In this document: one piece after another, positions 47,061-58,074 of the stretch
How positions within the stretch are numbered: the first letter of the stretch is position 1
How the letters are laid out: each line of letters starts with the position of its first letter
Program-made: the position numbers and the translations under genes
DNA from: Liolophura sinensis
Lineage: Eukaryota > Mollusca > Polyplacophora > Chitonida > Chitonidae
Length of the DNA stretch: 64,000 nucleotides
Direction of reading: 5' to 3'
NCBI RefSeq assembly: GCF_032854445.1
Contig: NC_088297.1
Span: 9,512,163-9,576,162 of the forward strand
The notes under the pieces: generated by a model
The model's database searches: none
What the model saw: only the letters and a program-made list of their open reading frames with translations
Told to the model about the DNA's origin: nothing

Positions 47061-47664
47061 GGTTTTTTTAAGAGCAGTTAACCTTCTATCAGCACAATTC
47101 TTACTGTTCAGGAAACTTACATAAATTTCCTGGCCCAATACCGTGTGATTTGTGACGTATAGAGGCGTCGAAACAGTCATTCGTCTAACGGCCGTGGACT
47201 ATAATGTACGTTCTGGGTTTTTTGCTCTCAGCGTTCAACATAAATAACCAAGAACTAAGAAAGTATACCTTTATAAATTAAGAAATAAGGACGTATTCAT
47301 ACAACGAGAACGATTTGAATCGTCTAACATACGAGGTGTAGGTTTAATACCAGCCTTGGGCTGGACATTTTTTAGTTTTGTGGAAACAGACAACAGCGCA
47401 CCTGTGGTAATTTAGAATGCAGATCAGTGGTAATCCATCAAGATGGCATACTCGTGGAGGCTGCTGTGTGTGAAAAATCTGTGTGACTTGTTCTGTCGAA
47501 GAACTCGTCAGTTAAGTCTGGAAGGTCGGTGGTTTTCTCTGGTTTACGTTCTTATTTCTCCACACATGGCACTGACGGCCGTCGTATAATTGCTCTGTTT
47601 CCTTACTCTTTTCACAAACACTAATACAGGGAAGAGATATAGAGAAATAATTAAAACCTACTAT

Positions 47665-47666
<2 letters not shown>
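47061..47666. other. Intronic DNA with a SINE C fragment
   Basis: Unique DNA, plus a family C fragment at 47518-47602. No exon recognised. Confidence 0.4.
47518..47602 (+). repeat. SINE family C fragment
   Basis: 'tctggaaggtcggtggtttt' and 'cactgacggccgtcgtataa' match the family C body on the plus strand. The tail is missing. Confidence 0.5.

Positions 47667-47740
<74 letters not shown>
47667..47740. repeat. Microsatellite (TA)n
   Basis: 37 uninterrupted TA dinucleotides. Confidence 0.97.
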
Positions 47741-47743
<3 letters not shown>

Positions 47744-50025
47744 GTTTGACATGATGTACTAAGCCTTAGTATTGAAGAAAGATGAAATTCGCGGCTTCAC
47801 ACCGTACATTTGTATACGAATCCTGTACAGCAAAGGCTTGCCAGTGTGAGGTATGGTACGGTATTCACGTCATAAAGATGTTTCCATATAGGTCGAAGAA
47901 GGAGTCGTCAACCACCAGTGGTCAGCTGGCGTCATGTATTGAAATATGTTCCTAGCTATCATCTACATCCGAAGAGAAACAAGACATTGCACAATATATT
48001 TTTGCCTGCAGAAAGGAAAGGGAAGTACATGCACATTGTCTTTGTGAAGTCACAAGTCTGTAATGGAAGTAAGGTGTCGTGTAAGCTATTTCTCTACCAT
48101 TCATAGGTCTTCTGCGCCGAAATGATCGGTCTTTTGTTAGATATATTGGTTACATGGTTACTCTGAGGCAGGATACGGAATGATATGATGTCAGTAACCC
48201 TCATATTGGGCTCAGCTGCATGGCGGCTCACCCAGTATGAGGGTTACTGATACCTTGTATTGCGGAATGTATTACCAAATGACCATGTAACTAATAATGC
48301 TATTTATTTTGTGTGTGAATTATCTGGTCATATGATACGTCTCTGCACCAGTTACAAGGAGTAAGGAGTGGCGCGAGATGCTCTGTTCCACTTACCAGTG
48401 CTATATACATATGTAAAGCTATGTGTTATGTAATAGACGGATTTCTGTAGCAGTTGCTTGTCTGTGGCTTGGTCGCTTCTTCTTGTCGAGATGGTAGGTG
48501 CCAATGAACTGGGCCCTCACGGCTTTTCGCGAAAACTGACCTCATACACATCGTCATACAGGAGAAAGATTCTTGAACACGGAGTAAAACGAGTCGTGTA
48601 ACAATATCGGTCATCAGTCCTGCAACTCAGTCAAGGGTTTCACAAGTCATTCACTACACTAATAGCTCATATCATAAGTAATTTTGTGACTACCAACCAG
48701 CTACATATAGTCATTTATGTACCAACAAGATGGTTGTGTACCAACAGTATGTGTACCAGCAATATGTATATCAACAGTATGTGTACCAGTCGTCAGTTAT
48801 GGAGTGGATTTTTCCAGGTAAAGAAATAACACACTGATTTACAATTGCTACCACAAACGCAGATCTAAAGTAAATAAAGAAAATGTAATTAACAAAGAAA
48901 AGAAGTTAAAAGATGAGAAAAAATAATTAAAAAAAAAATAGACGCGTCTTTCACAAACAGTGAAGTTTGCCCTGATATGGATGTGAAAACTTTGCTGTTT
49001 TGCACAAAGGTAATTGTTTTCTTTTCATTTTCTTGTTTTTAAAGAGAAAATGAATTTTAGGACAAATCTGATTTTAAGCGGATTTCTGTAGTTAGATATT
49101 TGAGGGTTCGAGATGTATATAACGCTCACTAAAGAAGAATGTCTCTTTGAAACTTGTATGTTGTTGTTAATGGTGCATGTTGTCGTCAGCTGTCACCCTA
49201 GTTGTCTGACATGTGCTTCGTTCTCCATTTGTCTTTTATGCAACATATTTTTTTCATAGTTTTGTAAGTATTCTGTGTTCTTTGTGATATTATTTATTGT
49301 TGCCTTATATAGACGCCTGCTTTCAACGCTGGTAATCTAGTGCTGAATAGTATACGACATTTCCAGTCTTTATCTCTGCCCCATTTGAAGTCCCTTAACT
49401 TTGCGCCATTTGAAGTCCATTATCTTTGCGCCATTTGAAGTCCCTTTCGAGGCTACTGTTTTCCAAGATGTTGTCCACTTGTGGATAGAACTGTATTAGG
49501 TTTTTGTTTACCCCTGTCTTGCAATCATGGCCTACTGGTAAATTCAAACGATTATACGCTTCAGTCTTGGGCATTCATTTATTTGTAATTCGCAACTGGG
49601 CATTATATTTCAACCTGTCAGTTAGCATAAACATAATGCCGTTGTGGTCGAACATATGCAGTTTCCAGACAACTGAATTTTGTTTTCAAAATGAGGGTAC
49701 ATAGGGTAGTTAGATTGCATGCCGTTACGTAGCATAGAAAAAGATCGACAACATAGAGTTTTAACTACCTGTCCCCAGGTTAGGTATTACAATTAGTTCA
49801 CGGATAGCGGCATGAATTCGAACTGCTCTTGAGAAACATGTGTGACGCTTTTACAGCACCATTCCCTACTCCAGCTTAAAGACTACTCGTAAGGCTGTTC
49901 AAACTGTTCTGCAGGACAAACATATTAAGTACCCATTATGCGTATAGAATACTGATAGAATTCACATTTTTCTCCGGAACTATGTATGAAAGCAACAACT
50001 TGGAACGATTTCTTTCATTTGTCAG
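47741..50025 (+). other. Right part of long intron before T9
   Basis: Contains an 18-bp-scale tandem of 'tatgtgtaccaacag' type at about 48720-48790, and three ~25-bp units ('cgccatttgaagtcc') at 49371-49444. A very worn SINE-like stretch may lie at about 48470-48600. No exon recognised. Confidence 0.4.
49371..49444. repeat. Short tandem repeat, three ~25-bp units
   Basis: Three copies of a unit containing 'ccatttgaagtcc' and, in two of them, 'tctttgcg' or 'actttgcg'. Confidence 0.8.
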
Positions 50026-50543
50026 AGGCTCTGGACCAAGTTGGCTTTATGGAGCGCATGATGACGGTAGACGATGATCAAGCCTCCTACAAAGGTCGGG
50101 TTGCTGTGGCGGAGTGGTGGAAGTCTCGACAGGTCGAGAGCGGAGCGAGGAAGCGGAAGGGAGGGCGCGACAAAGTGCAAGACGACATCAGTCGAGAGTC
50201 CGTGGCTAGGAACCTGAAGAGTGCAGTGAGCATTTTCGAACGCTGGCTGGTAACCGAAGGGTACTCGGAGGAAAGGAAAATAGAGGACATACCGCCAACT
50301 GAGCTCAACGAATACTTAGTGCATTTCTTCTCGACCATCCGACAGCATACAGGGGACGATTACCGACCGAACTCTTTGAAGCGCCTTAGAGAGTTCATCC
50401 AACGATATCTGAAATCGGTGCGCTACCCTTGCTCCATCGGCACCTCCCCGCAGTTTCGAAGTAGCCAGGTCGCCTTGCGTGAAAGGTGTGAAGAGCTGAG
50501 TATGAAATTCTCCGCTTCCGCTAAGCAAAGCGAAGGTGTCTGA
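50026..50543 (+). CDS. Alternative terminal exon T9, diverged Crypton-type domain
   Basis: Acceptor 'gatttctttcatttgtcag|ag', phase 1 (Glu), 172 residues. The leader (1-50) is acidic then basic, ending ARKRKGGRDK, a likely nuclear localisation or DNA-contact patch. The module at about 52-160 reads ARNLKSAVSIFERWL, ERKIEDIPPTELNEYLVHFF, IRQHTGDDYRPNSLKRLREF, IQRYLKSVRYPCSIGTS, RSSQVALRERCEEL. It differs from T3-T8 by R-Q-H-T for K-K-P-N, by YRPNSLK-LR for YDPDS--S-R, and by LRER near the end. The last two features are shared with T10 only, so T9 and T10 form a sub-group. AATAAA at 51222. Confidence 0.88.
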
Positions 50544-51661
50544 GAAAGGACACGAAAGAGCACGTTCGCAAAAGCGCTATGTAAGTGTGACGTTTCCCGT
50601 TTCCGTTTCCTTCTGCTCCATGCCCTGAAGCTTGTTTCGTGTGACCACTAACAGAGCCCTGCCTGACCTGACTAATGATCTTACACGTTTAAACTGCATG
50701 GTCCTGGACTGACCTACGCGCCTCAGACATGCACGCTTTAGCATGGAATGTTACTTTTGGTTTATACAGTGCTGCATGTATCAGCTTTATGGTCATACTT
50801 TTGCTGATAGAGATAGAATTTAATTATTCAACGTCTTCTGCTTGTTTAACGCGTGAATTTAAAAAAGTGCTACGCATACTGGCAAATTTTGCTCGACCCG
50901 TCACTAACAGATTGCCAGTCCCGAACCGAGGTTCAAAATGGTGATGAATTTAACAGTGATTTACATGTGCTGCTGAAACCCACTGAAAAATCATTTACTG
51001 ACGATGACTGATGTATGAAGTGTGATGTACATGTATGCTATTAGGGATGTATCTGTAGTTGAAAAAGTGTCTGAGTGCGTAAAGAAATTTTCCGTCACCT
51101 TGAAGAAAGGACAAGACAAGGAACCAGAGTTCATTTCTTTAACGTAGTCTAATTTTGTATTTTTATATTGAACGGTTGCCTCTATAATTAACTGCAATAC
51201 ATCTCATATGAATGTTTGTAAAATAAAGATATTGAACTGTTAAATCATAAGAATAATCACGGAGTTGTGGTCAGTTTGTCGTTGATATAAGCGTCAAGTC
51301 AGACATTCATATGTCATTCGTTGTCCGTAAAAGGCGTTCCAAGTCGATAATCGCAAGATCCATTTCCAAAACAACGTTTAACACTATCTCCCAAAGACAA
51401 AGGTATGTAAGAAATTATACAAATAAGAAATAAAGCCGGTAACACACAAGAGAGAAGCGGTCATCAGTTTTCAACGATGCCGGGCAGACAATGAATATTC
51501 CAGGCATGAATTCCATATCAAAGTTCAAATTCGCAGTCCGTGAGCCCAACGCCTTTCCATTACTAATCACAATATAACTGAGTATTTCAAGCTGAAAGCT
51601 GTTGACAAAGAAGATTGTCGTGAATGTGTGTGTTTCTGATGTTCTGTATATTAACTGTTTA
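50544..51661 (+). other. Presumed 3' UTR of T9 and intronic DNA
   Basis: AT-rich. AATAAA at 51222-51227. No exon recognised. Confidence 0.5.
51222..51227 (+). promoter_or_regulatory. AATAAA, likely poly(A) signal of T9 isoform
   Basis: A canonical hexamer 679 bases after the T9 stop. Confidence 0.55.
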
Positions 51662-51814
51662 CTCCTCTCTGACCGTACGTGGGAAAGTCTTCCAGCAACC
51701 TGCGGATGGTCGTGGGTTTTCCCCGGGCTCTGCCCGGGTTTTCTCCCTCCATGATGCTGGCCGTTGTCGTATAGTACGGCGTAAAACACTAGTCAAATAA
51801 ATAAATGAATAAAT
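51662..51814 (+). repeat. SINE family B, 5'-truncated
   Basis: 'gtacgtgggaaagtcttcca', 'gcggatggtcgtgggttttc', 'ggccgttgtcgtatagtacg' and an 'aataaataaatgaataaat' tail. About 20 bases are missing around the 'gaaatattcttg' segment. Confidence 0.85.
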
Positions 51815-51921
51815 TAACCATTTACTGTTCACTGTATACATTGAGCAAACATTATGCTTGAATTCAACGTCCGAGTGAATGCCGGAAAAGCATGGAATAA
51901 ACTGGGATAACAATCATTGAT

Positions 51922-52700
51922 ATTATTGGTTTTTATCACGGCCAAATGCCTTGAGTGTCTTATTGGTTTTTGTCACGGCCAAATGTCTTGAGTGTCTTAT
52001 TGGTTTTTGTCACGGCCAAATGTCTTGAGTGTCTTATTGGTTTTTGTCACGGCCAAATGCCTTGAGTGTCTTATTGGTTTTTGTCACGGCCAAATGTCTT
52101 GAGTGTCTTATTGGTTTTTGTCACGGCCAAATGTCTTGAGTGTCTTATTGGTTTTTGTCACGGCCAAATGTCTTGAGTGTCTTATTGGTTTTTATCACGG
52201 CCAAATGTCTTGAGTGTCTTATTGGTTTTTATCACGGCCAAATGTCTTGAGTGTCTTATTGGTTTTTGTCACGGCCAAATGTCTTGAGTGTTTTATTGGT
52301 TTTTGTCACGGCCAAATGCCTCGAGTGTCTCATTGGTTTTTGTCACGGCCAAATGTCTTGAGTGTCTTATTGGTTTTTGTCACGGCCAAATGTCTTGAGT
52401 GTCTTATTGGTTTTTGTCACGGCCAAATGTCTTGAGTCTCTTATTGGTTTTTGTCACGGCCAAATGTCTTGAGTGTCTTATTGGTTTTTATCACGGCCAA
52501 ATGTCTTGAGTGTCTTATTGGTTTTTGTCACGGCCAAATGTCTTGAGTGTCTTATTGGTTTTTATCACGGCCAAATGTCTTGAGTGTCTTAATGGTTTTT
52601 ACCACGGCCAAATGTCTTGAGTGTCTTATTGGTTTTTGTCACGGCCAGATGTCTTGAGTGTCTTATTGGTTTTTATCACGGCCAAATGTCTTGAGTGACT
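51922..52700. repeat. Minisatellite, 37-bp unit, ~21 copies
   Basis: Units contain 'ttattggtttttgtcacggc' followed by 17 bases ending 'cttgagtgtc'. Variation is confined mostly to tttttg/ttttta and tgtctt/tgcctt. Because 37 is not a multiple of three, a frame passes through all three phases. The 73-codon frame here is not a gene. Confidence 0.97.
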
Positions 52701-52739
52701 CATGTTCAGAATACCCAACAATAGCATGTCGATTGTCTT

Positions 52740-53660
52740 TCTTGTGTCCTCTTTTTAAACTGGCGATGGTGTAAAATTTTGGGGACCATGCTTAATGTTA
52801 GCGATACTGTAAGCCAGGCAAAAACTACTGGTAATTTGGATGTCAGTTACTTATTCCATCTTCCTTGCTGGTGACGGTACTGAATTTTCTCCGTATCTTC
52901 GATCGTGCACCTCCTGTGGTGACAGTACTATATACCAAAACAAATGACATTTTCATTTTCGTGTATTCAACCTACCGATCCTGTTGACTTCTTGGTTCTT
53001 TTACTCTCGTGTGTTCTCCATTCTACGCATGCTCTAAATCAGGCTGATGACCAATGACCACACTGAAAGCCAAACAACTGATCATAATTTTGTGCTTATT
53101 TGTTCAAGATACCTTTTTTATATCTAATGTGAATGTGTAGTGAATGCAAACATTGTTGGTTGTTTCGCCCTCGTGTTCAATCCACCAATCCTGTACATCA
53201 TTCGGATCACTGCACTGAATTAGAAATAAAACTGTTAGTAATTTTGCTCTCAACTCTTCAAACTAGCGATCAGGTATGCACGTGGCCATACTAAATAGAA
53301 AAACTGCCGGTATTTTAGCTCGCAGCTCTTTAACCTACATACCCTTTATCTCATATGCTGACAGCCCTAAGCACAGAACAGTTTTGTTTTCGTATGTTCT
53401 ACCTACCGACGTTGTATCGCATGCTGCAGACCCTGCTGAATTCAGAAACTGTTGGGTATTTTGATCTCATATCATGCTGATAAACATACTGAATGCCAAA
53501 AAGTCAGCCTTGGAAATTTGGCTCTAATTAATGTGTAAACTACCGATCCTTTATTTCATGTACTGACTATACTAAGGGAAAAAACGGATCATAATTTTGA
53601 TCTCATCTGTCCAAGCTACCGATCATGTAACTCATGAGACATACTGCAAAAATGGGTAAG
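52740..53660. repeat. Old, degenerate tandem repeat (~100-bp scale)
   Basis: Several weakly similar blocks recur: 'ctaccgatcctgt' or 'ctaccgatcctt'/'ctaccgatcatgt', then a 'catgctgac--tactgaa' region, 'acaactgatcataattttg' / 'acggatcataattttgatct', and so on (about 52975, 53095, 53180, 53270, 53345, 53400, 53470, 53545, 53615). This looks like a decayed satellite with a unit near 70-120 bp. Confidence 0.55.
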
Positions 53661-53669
53661 CCACGGAGC

Positions 53670-53795
53670 TTAGGACTTGTAAGTTGCTACTTTATAAGCA
53701 TTTAGTGGAACAGTTGGAATAAAACCCTAGCTGAGGTAAATTTACAAGAGGCCAGATTTCATCGGTTATGTGTGACCATTTGCTATCTTGTCTGT
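53670..53795 (+). repeat. Dispersed repeat Y, copy 2
   Basis: 'agttgctactttataagcat', 'ggaataaaaccctagctgag', 'gtaaatttacaagaggccag' and 'atttcatcggttatgtgtga' are collinear with 56640-56795 and in part 41663-41790. It ends about 130 bases before the T10 acceptor. Confidence 0.7.
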
Positions 53796-53928
53796 ATTGT
53801 ATAATTTGTTGCTCACAGCTGCTCACACCGCAGGTCCTGTTTCTGCCCCTGAGGACTGCATGCAATGGAATTTCTGTCGTTTGTCATTTACCGTCTCCAA
53901 CCAAAGACTTTCTGTTTCGTTTTGCCAG

Positions 53929-54392
53929 TGACCGCTAAAGAGGAGCCTTTATCGGATGAAATAGACCCGTATCGGGGAGAGCTAGATGCAAGAACATTCA
54001 CCTGGGGCAGATTCGGAGAAGATATGACAAGTTCTCTCTCAGGTTCGCGAAATGCAGTGAACAATGCCCTTAGTTCTGTTAGGACTTTCCAGCGTTGGCT
54101 GTTCAAGGAAAACCCTAGACTATTCAAGGATTGTACCTGCAAGATACAGGACATGACTCCGAAAGAACTTGACAGTCATCTTGCCAAATTCTTTGCCACT
54201 GTGAAACCTCGACGCGGGGGAGATTATCGACCAGGGTCCCTCAAACATCTCCGTGACAACATTCAGTACTATCTACGGAACGTCCGTTTCCCTTATTCCT
54301 TATTGTCTCCAGTTTTCGCGAAAAGCCAACTGGCGCTGAGGGAACGTATCTGGTCACTTAAACATCCGGGCACCTCGGCAGCAGAGGGCTGA
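53929..54392 (+). CDS. Alternative terminal exon T10, diverged Crypton-type domain
   Basis: Acceptor 'tctgtttcgttttgccag|tg', phase 1 (G|TG, Val), 154 residues. The leader (1-36) is acidic (KEEPLSDEIDPYRGELD). The module at about 37-145 reads NAVNNALSSVRTFQRWLF, KIQDMTPKELDSHLAKFF, KPRRGGDYRPGSLKHLRDN, IQYYLRNVRFPYSLL, KSQLALRERIWSL. It is the most derived copy: MTP replaces IPP, SHL replaces EYL, and the residues after FPYS are shortened by one or two. It shares YRP-SLK-LR and LRER with its neighbour T9, consistent with a local duplication. The first AATAAA is 1.3 kb downstream (55731). Confidence 0.85.
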
Positions 54393-56102
54393 CAGACGTC
54401 TTCTAGGATTCGTCTAGTGACACCCCAGAATAATCATGCAAAAGAATTCGTAGACAAATTAAAGAAACGGTTTTATTATATTATACATTCATGTATTCAC
54501 TAGGGCTAAGGTCCCTATACCGACCTATCGATTTCTAGAACTGAAGTAATGCATTCTCCCAGGACGTCCTCTGTCCGTCCAATCCTTTTTGCACATTTTT
54601 GTATTGAAACGACGGCTTTGATTGGTTCTAAGGTTTGATCTGTCCAGCCAAATAGAAGGTCTTGTGATGGGATGGCAATAGGTGTTATCTCAGATATGGT
54701 AAATAATTAGGTGGAGTGGCCTTTAGACTGGCAATTTAGAGTGGGACTTCTTGTCAGTCCTTTGAAACAACATATTTTCAGCTTTGAAAAAAAATTGTTT
54801 CACTGTGACATTCACATCGGTGGAAAGAGAAACAGGAAAAAATGTGTAGTTTAATGTTTCGATGGCTTCTACTGTTGCAAATACATGTACTTCATACAAA
54901 CAGTGGCCAAATACTGAGCAGGACATCACTTTATTTTCATACCTCGTAAGGCTGATAAGAGTTTTTACATTTAAGATGACCTGTGTGTTTCCTTGTTTTA
55001 TTATGTTTTGCCATTTAGTCATTGTTTTATTTCGATATTATGGCTGTTTTGTTCTGTTGTCGACTTCGACATACACTGTAGGTAATACTCTGACGGCTCA
55101 TACCTGTAGATGACTTGTATTGCCTTCACAATATTTCAAACAACCTTATTACATATAATATAATCTTAGTTTTAGTATTTGTCTTATATGCCAAGTTGAA
55201 AGGGGCATCAATGGGACACTTTCGTTGAAAATGTAGTGATTATGTGCAAATGTATTGCTTTTTAACTAACGGGGAAATGTAGTGTTAAAATGTGCTGTAC
55301 TGAAATTTGCGGTAATGAACGAGTCTCCGCGATTTGAGGATTGCTGATAGAGCTATTCAGGTTAGCTTTTCCACATAGCTTGAAGAACTCACCACTGGTA
55401 ACTGAGACTAAAACACCATGTGTTTGCTTTATGAATTTCTCCCGTCGACAAGTCCGGTTTTCTCAGAAACCTTGTAGGATGGCTGAATTGGCGTGAACTA
55501 AAGACAAATGCTGTACAAAAACTTACGGCAAATTGAAATCGGTATGAGAAAAGTTTCATCTTACGTAAGCTACTTGATGCTTAATCTTGCCATTTGACTG
55601 AAATATTGTTGAGTTTGCCTAAGACAAAGCTGATTGTAAATAGGAATTGTACAACATGAACTGAATTAAGCTAAAATATGTATGTGTTATTTTCAGTGGA
55701 CTTGTTTTATATGTTTTCTGCCTTAACAAAAATAAACAATCAGTCCGCAAAGTTGATCGTTTAATCGATATTGAAAATGTTATCATAATGTTCATTAAAG
55801 TTAATCGGGTACTTCACGATTTGTTGATCTCTTCATTTTCTCATTAGCTGACATTTGCAGTAAATTTTACGTGACTCGTACCTTGGCCATCAGTCTGAAG
55901 TCGCTTATCAGACTTGTCTTTTGTCATCGTCTTGAAGTGTTTTCATGCAATGAAATCTTGGGGTTTGTTTTGGGGGGTTTTGTTTGACATGTAGGGATAA
56001 TATTTCAAGAGAATTTCATTAATACACAAAACATTCATCTAGATGCACTATTAGCTTCTAAATAATTACAATACATGTATTTGAAATATTTTCTTTTTTT
56101 AC
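54393..56102 (+). other. Presumed 3' UTR of T10 and intronic DNA
   Basis: AT-rich and unique, with AATAAA at 55731-55736. No exon recognised. Confidence 0.45.
55731..55736 (+). promoter_or_regulatory. AATAAA, possible poly(A) signal of T10 isoform
   Basis: The first canonical hexamer after the T10 stop, at 1.3 kb. A closer non-canonical signal may be used instead. Confidence 0.4.
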
Positions 56103-56626
56103 CTTTCCACCGACATCATTTGCACATGTCACGAGAGTGACAATCACATATTCCCTTAGCCATTAACACATGACCACTGTATCTTGATTCATGACTGAAA
56201 TATAGTTTGAAAGCTTTGTCAAGACCAGTTGCACATGTTTTGAGTTTCATCCAGTCTAGATTAATACTCTTGATTGTAAGCTTCCTGGGCAGGTCTTCAC
56301 ACTTTACAAGACACAGTTTTGTACCAGGCAGCCTCAGATACATTTAACAGTAACTGTAATTTGCGTCGATTATCAGTCAGCTTCAATTATATAGGAGGTC
56401 AGCTTCAATTGTATAGGAGGTCAGCTTCAGTTGAGTTCATATAGGCAGTGATAATTACTACTTCAATCGATGGATGGTAAAGTATAAAAATATTAAATTT
56501 TAGTACCTCAAACGGTCGGTCGAAACGACGAAAAACTCAATTTCAGTTGGAAAAAAAAACAAAAAACAAACTGAGTTTCCTCCAGAGAGTGTTGGTCGGT
56601 ACGAGAAAAAATGACTTCTATGACCT
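56103..56626 (-). repeat. Dispersed ~0.5-kb repeat X, inverted copy
   Basis: The reverse complement is collinear with 21279-21752, including the blocks 'ttccaactgaaattgagttt', 'gtgaagacctgccca' and 'atatgtgattgtcactctc'. Inside it a ~22-bp segment ('aggaggtcagcttcaattgt') is tandemly repeated two to three times (56376-56440), which is not so in the direct copy. Confidence 0.8.
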
Positions 56627-56639
56627 CTGGTTTAGTGCC

Positions 56640-56795
56640 GTGGACTTCTTGGAATTTAAGCATTTACATGAAAATAATAAATCCCTAACTGAGGTAAATT
56701 GACAAGAGACCGGATTTCACTGGTTACTCGTGACCACTTGTCAACTATCACAATGTTGTCGTTTCTCTGGTTTCACTCTCGTGTGAATACGTGTG
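56640..56795 (+). repeat. Dispersed repeat Y, copy 3
   Basis: 'taagcatttacatgaaaata', 'ccctaactgaggtaaattga', 'caagagaccggatttcactg' and 'actcgtgaccacttgtcaac' are collinear with 53670-53795. It directly abuts the inverted copy of repeat X. Confidence 0.7.
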
Positions 56796-56829
56796 CCATC
56801 GTATATTCAGTGCAGTTTTCTTGATGTCA

Positions 56830-56970
56830 GGCGAAATGTTATGTATTGCGAAATGTTATGTATTGCGAAATATTCTTACCTTGTGTATTGCGAAATATGA
56901 TCATGCATTGCGAAATATTGTTGCGTATTGCGAAATGTTGTTGCGTATTGCGAAATATTGTTGCTTGTTA
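56830..56970. repeat. Tandem repeat of 'tattgcgaaat' units
   Basis: Seven occurrences of 'gcgaaat' preceded in six by 'att' or 'tatt', at 16-27-bp spacing. The short frames here are repeat-derived. Confidence 0.8.
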
Positions 56971-58074
56971 TGTAGGCGATGGCTTCGATTGCTGTACACA
57001 GGATTTCCAATTGTTAACTTGCTTTCTGTTTTTGGCATGAGGTCAGTAGGCTTGTAAGGTGACTTGTGAAGAAGGGATGTTGTAGACATCTACGCTCTAC
57101 GATTTCCCCCACGTTCTCTGGGTAAATTTAGAGTATTGAATGCTGATTTGTACCCCAGTTATTTAAATATTGAGAATTAAATTTCTGAGATATTACGAAT
57201 TTAATTCTCAAAAAAAAAAATATAGTCGAAACCCTGCCTTAGGCTTTGACGTCCAGTTGTTCGGTGGAATTGTTCCGAACGATACGACAGCTAAAACCTC
57301 TGGCTCTTTTAACTGCGTTCATTTTTTATATACGAATCTGTGATCAGTATATGTTCAGACGGAATTTCCTATAGACGGGGATTTTTTTAAAGTTCGAACG
57401 ACATTGGCCACAAAAAATAAAGTGAATGCAAAACGGACATTATAAAGGATGGTTACATAACCAGTTTTCTGAATTGTCTTTTCTCGTTTCTCATGATAAA
57501 GATTTTTGCATTAACCTGTTGATCTTGAAAGATGAAACCAGAATAAGTTGTCGGGAAATTAACATATTTTGGAGTCCACTCCCGCGTCGTTGAAGTACAG
57601 GGGTGGATTAAGAAAGCCTTTATGCTGAACTGTATTTAGAAGCATTGGTGGGATAAAGATAATATATAAAATATATGGATTATGTCTGTATTGTATATAT
57701 AAAGATAAGCGAAGGTTTCAAAGACTTACCGCTCGATGTGTTGTACCAGTGCATATTTTTTTACCTCGCACTTTTCAGAGTTCAGTTTTGCTTGCTACAT
57801 GAGAAAAATAGGTTACAACAGTTTGCCTACCCCTACCTGAACACGAAATAAGACAAGTCAGAAAATAAAAAGCTGGCGCTACGAACTTTCTACTTAAGCA
57901 TGTAAGAAGATAAGAAAAAGATATAAGACAATAAAAAGGGATACCGTGTAGTAAATAGAAGGAAGGAATAGTTAAAGATATCAAATCAACGAGAATTTGT
58001 CTCTGACAGTTGTTGGTGCACGTGGTTGAATATAACATTCACACTAGACAATGTGGGCTTGTTCTCTTTGCCAG
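56971..58074 (+). other. Intronic DNA before T11
   Basis: AT-rich and unique. No exon recognised. Confidence 0.4.

Noticed and set aside
52214-52435. A 73-codon frame
   Set aside because: It comes entirely from the 37-bp minisatellite, shifting frame each unit.
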